From the NCBI GenBank assembly GCA_019247845.1, contig JAFBAL010000042.1, positions 103,263-167,262 of the forward strand: a DNA stretch of 64,000 nucleotides. The letters run 5' to 3'. The DNA is from Alphaproteobacteria bacterium. GTDB taxonomy: Bacteria > Pseudomonadota > Alphaproteobacteria > Micropepsales > Micropepsaceae. How positions within the stretch are numbered: the stretch's first letter is position 1; each line of letters opens with the position of its first letter. Positions 19,401 to 27,882 of the stretch are shown here, in pieces. Below the pieces are notes generated by a model, which saw nothing but the letters and a program-made list of their open reading frames with translations, was not told the DNA's origin and made no database searches. Both the position numbers and the translations under genes were made by a program.

Positions 19401-21006
19401 CGAGAACAACGCGATCTATGCGGTGATCCGCGCCTGCCAGCAGGGCTATCGCGGCCAGGGCAATTCGCTCTCCGAGATCCGCGGCGACGCCATCGGCGAG
19501 CTGATCCAGCGCTGCCTCGCCCAGGCCGACGTGGCGGCCGAGACGGTCGGCTACATGGAAGTGAACGGCTACAGCACGACGAAAGGCGACGCGGCCGAAT
19601 ATGAGGGGATCAAGGCGGCGGTCTCCTCGGGCCGCTGCGCGCTGGGCAGCGTCAAGAACAACATCGGAAATCTCGAGCCCGTCAGCGGCGTGGCCGGCGT
19701 CGCCAAGGTCGCGCTCGCTTTCGAATACGGCCGCATGCCGCGCACCGTCGGCGTGGCCAAGATCAACGAGCAGATCGATGCAGGCCAGGCCGGAAGCCCG
19801 TTGCGCCTGCTCACCGCGACCGCGAGCCTGGACGAATTGCGCGCCGATCCGCGCACGCCGGTGCGCGCGGGCGTCAACTCCTTCGCCGACAGCGGCGTCA
19901 ACGTCCACATCCTGCTGGAAGAGCCGCCGCATACGCAGCAGCCCGCAGCCTCGTCCTTCGAGCCGCACATCTTCGTATTGTCGGCCAAGACCAAATCGGC
20001 CTGGCTCGATTATGTGCGCAGCTGGATCGGATATCTTCGGGACAACCCGGATGCCGATCTGGCACGGCTGGCCTATACCGTGCAGACCGGGCGCGAAGCC
20101 TTTCCTTATCGCCTGGCCTGCGTCGCGCGCAGCGTGGCCGAGCTTCGGTTGGCGCTCGAGGCCGTGGCGGGCAACGGCACGGGCGACGGCTGCTATATCG
20201 GCACAGGCGCGCGCAAGACCGGCGCGGCGGCTGCGGAAAACGGCGTCGCGCGCGGGGGCGATCCGCATGCCGTCGCGAAGCGCTGGGCGGACGGCGAGAG
20301 CGTCGATTGGTATGCGCTGCATCGCGGCGCGTTGCCCTTGCCGCTGCATCAGCTGCCGACCTACCCCTTCAGCCTGAAGCGCTATTGGCTGGACGTGCCG
20401 GCGCGCGAGGCCGAGGCGGCCGACGTGCTGCCGCCGACGCCGCCGACCTTCGCCGCGGCGCCGGTGACGCAGCCGGAAAGACCGCCTGCCGTCGAGATTC
20501 CGGTCGCCGTGGAGAAGCCCGTCGAGGCGCCGGCGCCGCCGGCATCGGCACCGGCGCCGGCACCCGCAGCGGCATCCATGCCCGCCCCCGTGCCGCTCGC
20601 CGCGCCGGTCGATTCGGAACAGACGCTGGCGGTGATGAAGAAGCTGCGCGCCATCGTCCACGGCTTCCTGGAGATCCAGGACAATGACGAGATCAACGAG
20701 CATGCGAACTTCGCCGAGATCGGCCTCACCTCGATGTCGATCGTGATGCTGATCGACGAGGTCAACCGGCAGTTCGGCACGGCGCTGCCCGAGATCATCG
20801 CCTTCGACTATCCCAACATCGTCGAGCTCTCGGCGCATATCGCGGCGTTGACGGCCTCTGCCCAGCCGCCGGCTCTGGTACCGGCGCTGGCCCCGGCTCC
20901 GGCGCAGGCACCCGCGGCTTCCGCCATCGACCGCATCCTCTCAGGGCTCGCCAGCCAGAACATGAGCGTCGACGACGCGCTCGCGCTCATCGGGCGCGGC
21001 GACTGA
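16435..21006 (+). CDS. trans-AT PKS/aminotransferase hybrid, AMT-ACP-KS0-ACP
   Basis: The protein has 1523 residues. After a short helical docking-like N-terminus comes a class III PLP aminotransferase (about 75-520) with SYHGHADIF, FDEMITGFR and K348 in TYGKILGGG. The first ACP has S619 in GVDS. The KS (about 741-1165) keeps C911 (NVNCAGSA), but HGTGT is replaced by NGYST (N1044) and the second His, in KTNIGH, is Asn1079 (KNNIGN). It should not condense chains (KS0). The second ACP has S1433 in GLTS. The C-terminus (SVDDALALIGRGD) resembles the N-terminal docking helix. Aminotransferase domains fused to PKS lines convert a beta-keto intermediate to a beta-amine. This is probably the last protein of the line. 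Confidence 0.9.
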   Translation: MFDVDDFLKRVADKKIGTDEASAAFARFSDADKARILSALEQGAPRNGTAPHDDVGAAPHSSAPARAALTGIRTNQTCTPHQRSFIENFVARHSHKTRTSKRLAERYRAGLADQRTPANFNILLKEIQYPLTFKSASGSHLEDVDGNRYIDIAGDFGVNLFGHAPEFLRRALIDQVERGWALSGRYEALGEASELFCELTGQERVAFCQSGTEALMCAVRLARAHTDRQKIAVFTNSYHGHADIFLNPYIAGVSENSSHEVIPLEYGAQDALAEIEKHAGELAAVVVEPVQSEHVDKQPFEFLKQLRALTRKHRIVLVFDEMITGFRAHPKGFQGVSGIDADLATYGKILGGGITAGAVAGRAEIMDWCDGGNWRYGDSSKPGVSTYIAGTHTQNPIKMAATLAVLKELKRLSPGIQRDLSDKTTALVERINAYARQEGLPFEAVSFCSQFRFRFRLRQFTLTQALFLHLLKDRGINYYLHGNCFLTTAHGDAELDAIFAAVRDSLDVLRREEFFYDGAKRDAAEDDDRAPMARGHGSKPVIRPEPAAVKVAEPRPIDVAPPTREPPAEEPARAARADIATLDEQRVIAGLKDLVGKFLELSPDDFDEEDDLANLGVDSIIMTGILKAISSHFGVKLSLKKLDGASTIGEVARALCREILVAEPLGDGDGEDADVDAKAMEADAAPLQVAGAREPEIPFVEAREPTNGASHGANGNGRAHASSRSHDGAAARQRRGSDDIAIVGMSAAFPGAPNLRVFWRNLLDGATCITEIPESRWNWKNVYAEFGGEHGTPWKWGGFVEGHDLFDPLFFRISPREAKYMDPQERLLLMHAYGALEDAGLNAAALQGSRTGVFVGYEYTDYAERLREIRWGVPDLDPMLGDLSGRPWNLANRLSFVFNWKGPSEAINVNCAGSAVSINRGCRSLTTGETDLVVAGGVCLNLLPSSHLNVAELLSPDGVVSVFGQSANGYVKGEGCGVVVLKRLEDALRENNAIYAVIRACQQGYRGQGNSLSEIRGDAIGELIQRCLAQADVAAETVGYMEVNGYSTTKGDAAEYEGIKAAVSSGRCALGSVKNNIGNLEPVSGVAGVAKVALAFEYGRMPRTVGVAKINEQIDAGQAGSPLRLLTATASLDELRADPRTPVRAGVNSFADSGVNVHILLEEPPHTQQPAASSFEPHIFVLSAKTKSAWLDYVRSWIGYLRDNPDADLARLAYTVQTGREAFPYRLACVARSVAELRLALEAVAGNGTGDGCYIGTGARKTGAAAAENGVARGGDPHAVAKRWADGESVDWYALHRGALPLPLHQLPTYPFSLKRYWLDVPAREAEAADVLPPTPPTFAAAPVTQPERPPAVEIPVAVEKPVEAPAPPASAPAPAPAAASMPAPVPLAAPVDSEQTLAVMKKLRAIVHGFLEIQDNDEINEHANFAEIGLTSMSIVMLIDEVNRQFGTALPEIIAFDYPNIVELSAHIAALTASAQPPALVPALAPAPAQAPAASAIDRILSGLASQNMSVDDALALIGRGD

Positions 21007-21042
21007 ACGACCGCACGCAGGAAAGCAGGGAAGGAACCGACC

Positions 21043-22458
21043 ATGGACCTCAACAGGATGCGGATGAAGATCGTCCTGATGCTTTCCGTGCCGATCGCGT
21101 CGTCCCTGTTCGCGCAGGTGATCGTGCTGCTCATCAACTCGGCGATGGTGGGGCATCTGGGCGTGGCAGCCTTGGCCGGCGTCGGCGTCGCTGGCGAGAT
21201 CTACACCGTCTTCTCCGCCATCCTGTTCGGCATCGATGCGGGCGTGCAGGCGCTGGTCGCGCGGCGTTCGGGCGAGGGCAAGCTGCATCTGGCGGGCGAC
21301 ATCCTGACCGACGCCATCGCGACCTCGGTGCTTCTGGGCGCGGTGCTGGCGACCATCGCGTTCGCCGCCGGGCCCATGATGCTCGCCATGATCCTGCACA
21401 ATGCCGACGCGGTGGAGCAGGGCAAGCCCTACCTCCTCGTCGCCGCGCCCGCGCTCCTCTTCGTCGGCGCCAACTATGCCTTCAACGCCTATTGGAACGG
21501 CTCGGGAGTTCCCAAGTTCACGCTGCTGGTGACCGTGATCCAGCTGCCCTTGAGCGTGCTGTTCAGCTATGTGCTGATGTTCGGACCGTTCGGCCTGCCG
21601 GCGCTCGGAACCGCGGGTCTGGCTTTGGGCTCGATGCTGGCGACGCTGATCGCGCTTGCCGCCAACGTCCTCCTCGCCACGCGCATCCGGCCGGTCCCGC
21701 TTCTGATGAAGAAGCCGCCCAGCCTTTCCGGCATGGGCGCGGTCCTGAACATCGGCCTGCCGATCAGCCTGGAGCAGAGCACGCTGCATCTGGGCACGGC
21801 CACCTTCTTCGTCATCGTCGGCATCCTGGGCGCGCACCAGGTCGCGGTGGTCAACGTGCTGATCGGCCTGGATCACCTGGCGATCCTGCCCGCCATCGGC
21901 ATCGGCATCGCGACCGCCACCGTGGTCGGCGCGTCGCTCGGCGGCAAGGACGTCGCCGGCGCGCGGCAATGGGGTTGGGAAGGCGGCGCCGTCGGGACGC
22001 TGGTGGTCCTTCCGGTCAGCCTTCTGATCCTCCTCTTCCCGGGCACCATCCTGCACCTCTTCATCCACGACGACGCGGTAGCGGCGCTGGGCGTGTGGCC
22101 GGCGCGGTTCCTGGCGCTGTCGATGTGCGTCAACACCTTCGGGCGCATCGTGGGCTTCGGCCTGCGCGGCTCGGGCGCGACCAAGACGATCTCCATCGTC
22201 AACACCGGCATGAACTGGCTGGTGCAGCTGCCGATGGCGTGGCTGGTCGGCGTCGGACTCGGCTATGGATTGTTCGGCATCGCGCTCAGCCGCTTCGTCC
22301 TTCTGGCCGTGGAGGCCGCGATCATCGTGGCGCTGTGGCGCCGCGGCGATTGGGCGAAGGTCAAGGTGCCGCCGGCGGTCGAGGCCGACGTCTCGACCTC
22401 GGGGGGCCTGGTCGCGGCCGTCGAGGTCGCGCAGGCCCCTGGAGCCGCCGGCAACTGA
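21043..22458 (+). CDS. MATE-family multidrug/product exporter
   Basis: The protein has 471 residues with about twelve hydrophobic segments in two homologous halves, as in MATE (multi antimicrobial extrusion) antiporters. The N-terminal half begins with INSAMVGHLGVAALAGVG, close to the family pattern. Such proteins use a Na+ or H+ gradient to export cationic or amphipathic compounds across the inner membrane. GGAAGGAACC precedes the ATG and the gene lies 36 nt after the PKS. Export of, or self-resistance to, the aminated polyketide is the likely job. Confidence 0.88.
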   Translation: MDLNRMRMKIVLMLSVPIASSLFAQVIVLLINSAMVGHLGVAALAGVGVAGEIYTVFSAILFGIDAGVQALVARRSGEGKLHLAGDILTDAIATSVLLGAVLATIAFAAGPMMLAMILHNADAVEQGKPYLLVAAPALLFVGANYAFNAYWNGSGVPKFTLLVTVIQLPLSVLFSYVLMFGPFGLPALGTAGLALGSMLATLIALAANVLLATRIRPVPLLMKKPPSLSGMGAVLNIGLPISLEQSTLHLGTATFFVIVGILGAHQVAVVNVLIGLDHLAILPAIGIGIATATVVGASLGGKDVAGARQWGWEGGAVGTLVVLPVSLLILLFPGTILHLFIHDDAVAALGVWPARFLALSMCVNTFGRIVGFGLRGSGATKTISIVNTGMNWLVQLPMAWLVGVGLGYGLFGIALSRFVLLAVEAAIIVALWRRGDWAKVKVPPAVEADVSTSGGLVAAVEVAQAPGAAGN

Positions 22459-22465
22459 GCGCGCC

Positions 22466-24604
22466 ATGGAAACGTCGTTCGGCACCTTCTACCCTTCCGA
22501 CGACATCGGCGAGCGCAAGCTCCCCGACAACACCGCCTATCTCGAGCAGCACAATATCTGGCGCGCCGGCTCGGAGCGCGCGCGGGCGCTCGGCCGGTCT
22601 TTTCGCGATGCGCTCGATGCCGGGCGGACGGTGCATCTGCTGGGCTTCCTCGGCACTTCGCACAACAGCGGCGTGGCGCTGGTCGAAGCCTCGCGCGCGC
22701 GCGGCATCGTCACCGTCGCCAATTGCGAGGAAGAGCGGTTCTGCGCGCTCAAGCATCACTCGGGATATCCGGCGCACAGCGTGCGCGAGATCGCGAGAAT
22801 CCTGAAGCGGCGCGGCGTGCCCGCGTCGGACGTCTTCGCGGTGCTCTATGCCTTCGATGTCGTCCATGAGGAACAGGGCGCGCTCAGCGCGCTGCTGATG
22901 AACCCCAAGGTCGTCCGGGGCCATCAGTTCCGCAAATACCTCGATTCGGTGAAACCGGAGACGACGCTTCGCGAGGACGAGGCGCAGCAGATGCGCAGGA
23001 ACATGTTCTCGCACGCGCCGCATCTGGTGAACGTGTTCCGGAGCCTCGCCTGCGATCTCGGTCTTCCGACCGCGACACCCTGCATCCAGATGCTGCATCA
23101 CGAGAGCCACGCAGCCGTGGCCTATGCACAGTCGCCGTTCGGCAAGGCCGAGCGTCGCGGCCGCGCCACCTTGATCGCCTGCGTCGACGGCGGCGGCGAT
23201 CTGAGCTCCATCTCCACCTTCAAGACGCGCGACGGCGAGATCGAGCCGCTCAGGCGCAACCGGCGCGTCAACTCGCTCGAGACTTTCTACATGCTCTGCG
23301 CCATCGCGCTCGGCGGATGGACGGCGCTGAACGTCGAGGGCGACGCGCGCTCCGACAACCGGTTCATGGCGGCGGCGGCGCTGGGCAACCTGAGCCGCAT
23401 GACCAACCCGTTCTACCGTCAGCTCCGGCAATATTTCCACTTCGCGCCCGGCGGCGAATGCTTCGTCAACGCGCTCATGGCCGACGATTCGCTCAGCGGG
23501 CTGGAGAAGGTGGTCGGGCCCTTCTATGCCGAGGCCGGCGACCGCAAGGTCGATCCGGCCAGGCTCTCCAGAGACCTGCCGATGACACAGCGGCGGCTCG
23601 ACGTCGCGGCCGCGGTGCAGCTCGTCTTCGAGGACGTGCTGTTCCATCTGGTCGGCGCGGCGATCCAGGAGACCGGCGCGGACCAGCTCGTGCTCTGCGG
23701 CCAGGCGGCGATGAACGGCATGGCCAACGCGGCGCTGCTCGAGCATTTCGATGCGTCCTACTACGCCCATTACGAGCTGGGCGAGACGCGGCTGAAGCTG
23801 TGGGTGCCGCCGGTGGCGGCCGATCCCGGCGCGGTCGCGGGCGCGGCCTACCGGTTCGCGATGAGCAACGCGGCGCTCACCGACACGGAGTCGCCGATTG
23901 CCTTTGGATGCGGCATGGCGCCCGGCATCGAAGAGGTCGACCGCGCCATAGCGCAAGCGCCCGGGATCCGCAGCCAGGCCGCTGAAAATCCAGCCGAGCA
24001 GATTGCCAAGCTCGTCGCCGGCGGCGAGGCCGTCGGGATTTTCCAGGGCGCGGCCGAGAACGGCGCGCGCGCGCTCGGCCATCGCAGCATCCTGTTCGAT
24101 CCTTGCGATCCCGGCGCACGGACGATCGTGAACCGCGAGGTGAAGCAGCGCGAGTCGATCCGTCCGCTCTCGGTGATGGTGACGCTCGACGATGCGCCGA
24201 ACTGGTTCGAGCTGTCGGGCGGCGCCTCCGCCGCCGACTTCGATGCTTACGGCTATATGCTCATCGACGCCCGCGCCACCGATGCCGCGCGGCGCAAGAT
24301 GCCGTCCACCGTGAACGCGGCCGGCTTCAGCCGCATCCAGATCGTGCGTCCCGATGCCAACCCCTTGATCTTCGCCGTGCTGAAAGCGGTGGGGCGCCGC
24401 ACCGGCGCCGAAGCCGCGATCAACACCTCGCTCAATGTCGGAACGCCCATCGTGCAGACGCCAGAGCAGGCCCTCGCGATCTTCTCGCGCGGCAGCCGGC
24501 TCGATTGTCTGGTGTTCGTCGGCAGCGAAGGCGGGGCGCGCCTGGTGCGGCGCGACACGGTCCACGGCCCGGCCCGGCAGGAACTTTTTTGCGAGGTGGA
24601 ATGA
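22466..24604 (+). CDS. Carbamoyltransferase (NodU/TobZ/CmcH family), copy 1, divergent
   Basis: The protein has 712 residues. It has the two-domain layout of O-carbamoyltransferases: the N-terminal part carries LGTSHNSG, HHESHA (metal-binding HxxxH) and CVDGGGDLSS, and the C-terminal YrdC-related part carries ARALGHRSIL. The enzymes transfer a carbamoyl group from carbamoyl phosphate through carbamoyl-AMP to a hydroxyl. It is clearly paralogous to the gene at 41634 (both start METxFGxxYPxDDxGERKLPDNT). Compared with that copy, LCGGTALN has become LCGQAAMN and ETGPRALG has become ENGARALG, so activity or substrate may differ. It starts 8 nt after the MATE gene and overlaps the first P450. Confidence 0.85.
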   Translation: METSFGTFYPSDDIGERKLPDNTAYLEQHNIWRAGSERARALGRSFRDALDAGRTVHLLGFLGTSHNSGVALVEASRARGIVTVANCEEERFCALKHHSGYPAHSVREIARILKRRGVPASDVFAVLYAFDVVHEEQGALSALLMNPKVVRGHQFRKYLDSVKPETTLREDEAQQMRRNMFSHAPHLVNVFRSLACDLGLPTATPCIQMLHHESHAAVAYAQSPFGKAERRGRATLIACVDGGGDLSSISTFKTRDGEIEPLRRNRRVNSLETFYMLCAIALGGWTALNVEGDARSDNRFMAAAALGNLSRMTNPFYRQLRQYFHFAPGGECFVNALMADDSLSGLEKVVGPFYAEAGDRKVDPARLSRDLPMTQRRLDVAAAVQLVFEDVLFHLVGAAIQETGADQLVLCGQAAMNGMANAALLEHFDASYYAHYELGETRLKLWVPPVAADPGAVAGAAYRFAMSNAALTDTESPIAFGCGMAPGIEEVDRAIAQAPGIRSQAAENPAEQIAKLVAGGEAVGIFQGAAENGARALGHRSILFDPCDPGARTIVNREVKQRESIRPLSVMVTLDDAPNWFELSGGASAADFDAYGYMLIDARATDAARRKMPSTVNAAGFSRIQIVRPDANPLIFAVLKAVGRRTGAEAAINTSLNVGTPIVQTPEQALAIFSRGSRLDCLVFVGSEGGARLVRRDTVHGPARQELFCEVE

Positions 24605-25791
24605 TGTTGGAAGACGCCGCAACGAAGCATATGCCCCTCGACTGGCTGAGACAGAACGCCCCGGTCTTCCGCGACACGAGCTCGGGCTGCTTTTTCCTCA
24701 CCCGCTACGCCGACGTCCGTCACCTGCTGACCGAGCGGCATCTGAAGAACTCCGATCTCGCCGAGAAAGGCTCGTTCCTCGACAAGGCCGGCCGGCCCGT
24801 CAATCCGAAACGTCCGCATGAGCGCGACGCCAGCATGGGCTATCTCGACGATCCCGACCACGAGCGCATCCGCCGGCCCATCGCACAGGCCTTCGCCAAG
24901 CGCTTCTCGATCTGCCGTCCGACGGTCGAGCGCATCGTCGCCGCCCATCTGGACGCGCTCGCGACCGAGACAGTCTTCGACCTGGTGAGCGCCTATTCGA
25001 TCCCCGTGCCGCTCAAGGCCAACGCGCTGATGATCGGCGTCGACGAGCCGGACCTCGACAAGTTCCGCGACTGGACGCTCGACGGCTTCAAGATGTTCCA
25101 GACCGAACGCACCGACGCCGAGACCACGGCGATGAACGATGCGCATGAGGGCTTTGCGTCCTATTTCGAGCGCCTCATCGGCGAGCGCCGGGGGCAGCCG
25201 CGCGAAGACCTGGTCAGCGATCTTCTGGCCGCGCAGGCCTCGGGCGTGCCGATCACCGACCAGGAGATCCGCAGCAACTGCGTATCGCTGATCGCCGCTT
25301 CGATCATGACGACCACCGACCTCATCTCCTCGACCGTCTGGCTGCTGCTCCACCACCCGGAAGAGCTCGCGCGGCTCAAGGACGATCCGAAGCTGATCGG
25401 GTCGGCGGTCGAGGAAGCGCTGCGCGTCGCGCCGCCGGTGGAATCGGAATGGCGCATCATGTCGCGCGACCTGGAGATCGCCGGCTGTCCCGTCCATCAG
25501 GGACAGGTGGTGGCGGTGTCGCTGCTCGCCGCCAACCGCGATCCGTCCGTCTTCTCCGATCCGCACCGCTTCGACATCTCGCGCGAGCAGAGGCCGCATG
25601 TGTCGTTCGGCGGCGGCGAGCACATCTGCATCGGCGCGCCGCTCGGCCGGCTGGAGGCGCAGCTCGCGGTCGGCGCGTTCTTCACGCGCTTCCCCGGCGC
25701 GACGCTGGCCGCGCCCGAAGCGCTGCCGAAGCGCCGGCCCACGCCCTATTTTCCCGGGCTGGCCGAGCTTGCCATCGCGGTGCAGCGATGA
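24601..25791 (+). CDS. Cytochrome P450, copy 1
   Basis: The protein has 396 residues and no membrane anchor, so it is a soluble bacterial class P450 needing separate ferredoxin and reductase, which I do not see here. Haem ligand C343 lies in FGGGEHICIGAPLGRLE. The ExxR helix is EEALRVAP. In the I helix the usual AGxxT reads SIMTTT: the Thr is kept but the acidic partner is Met. The gene starts on ATGATG, overlapping the carbamoyltransferase stop, and overlaps the next P450 by 4 nt. It likely oxidises the polyketide. Confidence 0.9.
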   Translation: MMLEDAATKHMPLDWLRQNAPVFRDTSSGCFFLTRYADVRHLLTERHLKNSDLAEKGSFLDKAGRPVNPKRPHERDASMGYLDDPDHERIRRPIAQAFAKRFSICRPTVERIVAAHLDALATETVFDLVSAYSIPVPLKANALMIGVDEPDLDKFRDWTLDGFKMFQTERTDAETTAMNDAHEGFASYFERLIGERRGQPREDLVSDLLAAQASGVPITDQEIRSNCVSLIAASIMTTTDLISSTVWLLLHHPEELARLKDDPKLIGSAVEEALRVAPPVESEWRIMSRDLEIAGCPVHQGQVVAVSLLAANRDPSVFSDPHRFDISREQRPHVSFGGGEHICIGAPLGRLEAQLAVGAFFTRFPGATLAAPEALPKRRPTPYFPGLAELAIAVQR

Positions 25792-26966
25792 ACCCGGACG
25801 TCGAAAAGCACCACGAACAGCTCGACTGGCTGAGGACGAGCTTCCCCGTCTACTACGACGCGCCGTCGCGCAGCTTCTTCCTGACGCGTTACGCCGATGT
25901 GCGCGCATACCTGACGCAGCCGCATTGGAAAGATCCGGGACGCGCCGAACCCGGCACCTTCCTCGAAAAGGCGGGCAAGCCCAAGAATCCGGAGCGGCCG
26001 GAGGACGACGGCAGCATCGGCTATCTCGACAATCCCAAGCACGAACGCATCCGCCATCCGCTGGCGACGGCCTTGTACGGCCGCGTCGCCAAATCGCGGC
26101 CGCTGGTCGAGCGCGTGGTCGCGGAGAAGCTCGACGAGCTTGCTTCCAAACGGACCTTCGACGTCGTGACCGAATATGCGATGCACGTGCCGCTCAAGAC
26201 GCTCGCGCTCCTGATCGGCGTCGACGAGAAGGACCTGCCGCAATTCCGCAAATGGGCGGAAGCGTGCCTGAAGATTTTCCAGACCACGCGCACCGTGCGC
26301 GAGAACTTCGCGATGAACGCGGCGAACGAGGCATTCTCGTCCTATCTGGACGCAGCGATGGCCGACCGCCGCCTGCGCCCGCGCGAGGACCTGATCAGCG
26401 ACCTGGTGCAGGCCCAGGCCGAGGGCGCGGCGATCTCCGACAGCGAAATCCGCGTGAACTGCATCTCGCTGGTGGTGGCCGCGATCATGACCACATCCGA
26501 TCTGATCGGCAGCGCGATCTGGCTGTTCCTGACCAACCCGGCGGAGCTCGCCAAGCTCGAGGCCGATCCCTCCCTGATCCGCGCCGCGGTCGAGGAGGCG
26601 CTGCGCCTCGAGCCGCCGATCGAATCGGAATGGCGCGTCGCCTCGCAGGATATCGAAATCGGCGGCTGCCCGATCCGCCGCGGCCAGGTGGTCAGCGGCT
26701 CGCTCAACGCCGCCAACCGCGATCCGTCGGTCTTTCCCGATCCGCACAAATTCGACATCACGCGCGAGATGCATCCGCATATGTCGTTCGGCAGCGGTCC
26801 GCATATCTGCCTGGGCGCTCCGCTCGGCCGGCTCGAAGGCCAGGTCGCGATCCTGCGCTTCTTCGAGCGCTTCCCCAGCGTGCATCTCGCCCAGCCGGAC
26901 GCGTTGCCGCGTTGGCGCAGGCTCGCCTTCTTCCGCGGTCTTTCCGAACTCGTCGTCGAAACATAG
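25788..26966 (+). CDS. Cytochrome P450, copy 2 (tandem paralogue)
   Basis: The protein has 392 residues and is similar to its upstream neighbour along the whole length, so the pair arose by tandem duplication. Haem ligand C341 lies in FGSGPHICLGAPLGRLE; the ExxR helix is EEALRLEP. The I helix reads AIMTTS, again with Met in place of the acid. The start overlaps the previous stop as ATGA. Two related P450s in a row often act on neighbouring carbons of one product; here that is inference. Confidence 0.9.
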   Translation: MNPDVEKHHEQLDWLRTSFPVYYDAPSRSFFLTRYADVRAYLTQPHWKDPGRAEPGTFLEKAGKPKNPERPEDDGSIGYLDNPKHERIRHPLATALYGRVAKSRPLVERVVAEKLDELASKRTFDVVTEYAMHVPLKTLALLIGVDEKDLPQFRKWAEACLKIFQTTRTVRENFAMNAANEAFSSYLDAAMADRRLRPREDLISDLVQAQAEGAAISDSEIRVNCISLVVAAIMTTSDLIGSAIWLFLTNPAELAKLEADPSLIRAAVEEALRLEPPIESEWRVASQDIEIGGCPIRRGQVVSGSLNAANRDPSVFPDPHKFDITREMHPHMSFGSGPHICLGAPLGRLEGQVAILRFFERFPSVHLAQPDALPRWRRLAFFRGLSELVVET

Positions 26967-26974
26967 AGGCATCC

Positions 26975-27874
26975 ATGCTTGCCAGAACCTCGACCATGCT
27001 GAACGAGCCGGCACCCGTTCCCGAGACCGGAGGAGCGTCGCCGCAAGCGATCCAGCACCACTACGACGTGGGCACGGATTTCTACCGGCTGTGGCTCGAC
27101 GACAGCCTGACCTACAGCGCGGCGCGCTGGAACGGCCCGGACAGCACCTTGGAATCCGCCCAGCGCGACAAGATCGACTTCCACCTGCGCGCGGTGGGCG
27201 CCGGGCTGAACACCAGGCTTCTCGACATCGGCTGCGGCTGGGGCGCGACGCTCCTGCGCGCGGTGGACGAATACGGCGCGCGCGGCTGCACGGGCCTGAC
27301 GCTGAGCAGGGCGCAGCACGACCACATCCGGAGCCTGGCGCGTCCCGAAGTGGAAGTCCTTCTCGAGAGCTACGAAGACCACCGTCCCAAGGGGCTCTAT
27401 GACGGCATCGTCTCGGTCGGCGCGTTCGAGCATTTCGCCCGGCCGGGCATGCGCGAGGACGCGAAGATCGCGATCTATCGCCGGTTCTTCCAGCGCTGCC
27501 GCGACTGGCTGGCGCCGCAGGGCCGCCTGTCCCTGCAGAGCATATGCTGGGGCGATGCGAGCGCGGAGCTGCGCGACCGCATCCTGCCGCAGGACGTGTT
27601 CCCGGAATCCGATCTTCCCGTCATCACCGAAATCTTTGCGGCCGCGTCGGGCATATTCCAGGTCGTGGCCCTCGAGAATCGCCGCGCCGACTATGTCGCG
27701 ACGCTGGAGGAATGGTTGCGCCGCCTGCGCGCCCGCAAGGACCAGGTGCTCGACATGCGCGACGGCGAACGGCTGTTCGATTTCTACGAGCGCTATCTGC
27801 GCCAGTCGGCGATCGGCTTCCGCAAGAACCGCATCCACCTGCTGCGCATCGTCTTCGAGCCGGCGGGACGATGA
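26975..27874 (+). CDS. CFA-synthase-like SAM methyltransferase
   Basis: The protein has 299 residues. HHYDVGTDFYRLWLDDSLTYSA and LDIGCGWGATLL are the N-terminal and SAM-binding signatures of the cyclopropane-fatty-acid synthase superfamily. VGAFEHF is the acidic active-site strand. The Cys that helps hold bicarbonate in true cyclopropane synthases (YSCAYW) is Ala here (YSAARW). Plain C-methylation is therefore more likely than cyclopropanation. AGAGGC lies before the ATG. It is the last gene of the long plus-strand operon and ends 6 nt from the convergent ligase gene. Confidence 0.85.
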   Translation: MLARTSTMLNEPAPVPETGGASPQAIQHHYDVGTDFYRLWLDDSLTYSAARWNGPDSTLESAQRDKIDFHLRAVGAGLNTRLLDIGCGWGATLLRAVDEYGARGCTGLTLSRAQHDHIRSLARPEVEVLLESYEDHRPKGLYDGIVSVGAFEHFARPGMREDAKIAIYRRFFQRCRDWLAPQGRLSLQSICWGDASAELRDRILPQDVFPESDLPVITEIFAAASGIFQVVALENRRADYVATLEEWLRRLRARKDQVLDMRDGERLFDFYERYLRQSAIGFRKNRIHLLRIVFEPAGR

Positions 27875-27882
27875 GCCGGCTC
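27857..27882. terminator. Hairpin spanning the two convergent stop codons
   Basis: GAGCCGGC (27857-27864) and GCCGGCTC (27875-27882) form a perfect 8-bp GC-rich stem with a 10-nt loop. It covers the end of the methyltransferase gene and the stop of the convergent ligase gene. There is no T-run on either strand. It could pause transcription from both sides, but factor-independent termination is not assured. Confidence 0.35.
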
